This document shows, piece after piece, positions 63,704-64,000 of a stretch of DNA of 64,000 bases. The translations under genes were made by a program, and so were the position numbers. Below the pieces are notes generated by a model. It saw only the letters and a program-made list of their open reading frames with translations. It made no database searches and was not told the origin of the DNA. Source of the DNA: Chloroflexota bacterium (lineage in GTDB: Bacteria; Chloroflexota; UBA11872; VXOZ01); assembly GCA_012270555.1 (NCBI GenBank), contig JAAXIC010000013.1, positions 17,572 to 81,571 on the forward strand. The letters are read 5' to 3'. How positions within the stretch are numbered: the first letter of the stretch is position 1; every line of letters starts with the position of its first letter.

Positions 63704-64000
63704 CTAAGCGGTCTCAATCGAGATGACGCTCAGTGGGACTTGAAAGGGTACAACCTACAGTTTCTCGCTTGCGCGGGATTGGCGGAATGTGCGCCGCTTC
63801 ATCTTTCGTAACGCGGGGGCTTGTTCCCAATGCTGTCGCATTAACTTTCTTGGCAAGGAACATGGCACTCTCATTGCCTTACATTTCCGGTAGCGCAGGT
63901 TTGCATCTCGCCGGGTGGGCGGGCGTCTCGCCCGCGGACGTCTTCCCCCCCGTAGCCCGCAGGGCCTTCGACAGAGCCTGTGCTGAGCTTGTCGAAGTGC
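63704..64000. other. terminal intergenic region, 297 bases, no gene
   Basis: Contains GC-rich short repeats (GGGCGGGCGTCTCGCCCG near 63917) and the hairpin at 63966-63997. Nothing coding is supported. Confidence 0.5.
63966..63997. repeat. hairpin repeat CTTCGACA / TGTCGAAG
   Basis: Eight-bp arms at 63966-63973 and 63990-63997. The right half (TGAGCTTGTCGAAG, 63984-63997) is the reverse complement of bases within the MITE-like element (16212-16225), so the motif is dispersed. Confidence 0.7.

Overview
The window is a GC-rich bacterial chromosome fragment with about 49 protein genes and 2-3 broken ones. No rRNA, tRNA, CRISPR array or intact insertion sequence was recognised. The gene mix suggests an uncultured Chloroflexota-type heterotroph, as an inference only. 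Points in favour are several Tat/lipobox solute-binding proteins with 'AAC' lipoboxes and acidic linkers, a baseplate-J-like membrane protein clustered with ruvX and mltG, an archaeal-style ATP-dependent DNA ligase, and many Gfo/Idh/MocA, creatininase, PhyH and enolase-superfamily enzymes. No marker gene such as rRNA is present to settle this.

Layout. 1-12.8 kb: the 3' three-quarters of gltB, an Eis-like acetyltransferase, a deacetylase-like barrel protein, a PaREP1/HEPN-type protein, a HemL-like aminotransferase, an SDR, then leftward creatininase, Gfo/Idh/MocA and rpe. 12.9-25 kb: mostly leftward housekeeping and envelope genes (LysM-M23 peptidase, pheA, enolase-superfamily enzyme, SixA-like phosphatase, DUF1854 protein, an unusual ABC exporter, mltG, ruvX, baseplate-J-like protein), with a Dabb protein and a 7Fe ferredoxin on the plus strand. 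25-30 kb: two near-identical solute-binding lipoproteins, each with its own promoter and terminator, flanking an AT-richer island with a secreted 17-cysteine protein and a decayed partial copy of its repeat. 30-46.6 kb: amidohydrolase, serine hydrolase, ArsR-type regulator plus Zn/Cd-type P-ATPase, DUF899 thioredoxin-like protein, ATP-dependent DNA ligase, M50 protease with CBS domains, pncB, a transposase remnant, guaB, and a type II restriction-modification pair whose GIY-YIG nuclease is frameshifted. 46.6-64 kb: a carbohydrate/small-molecule region with a beta-propeller protein, cytochrome c, oxidoreductases, two further solute-binding proteins, a pair of MetE-like methyltransferases, an alpha/beta hydrolase, a PhyH dioxygenase, a large membrane PAS protein without an output domain, and a TIM-barrel sugar epimerase.

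How the genes fit together. Four binding lipoproteins are present but no sugar or peptide permease is visible, so uptake must use transporter parts encoded elsewhere or just outside the window. The catabolic enzymes look like degradation of sugars, sugar acids and possibly methylated compounds. Intergenic DNA carries several families of short palindromic or hairpin repeats and two MITE-like elements with terminal inverted repeats. The most distinctive loci are the Cys-rich secreted protein island between duplicated binding proteins, the MetE-like pair in which one partner has lost metal ligands, the PH/zinc-ribbon ABC exporter with DUF1854, and the Eco29kI-like nuclease paired with an amino-methyltransferase.
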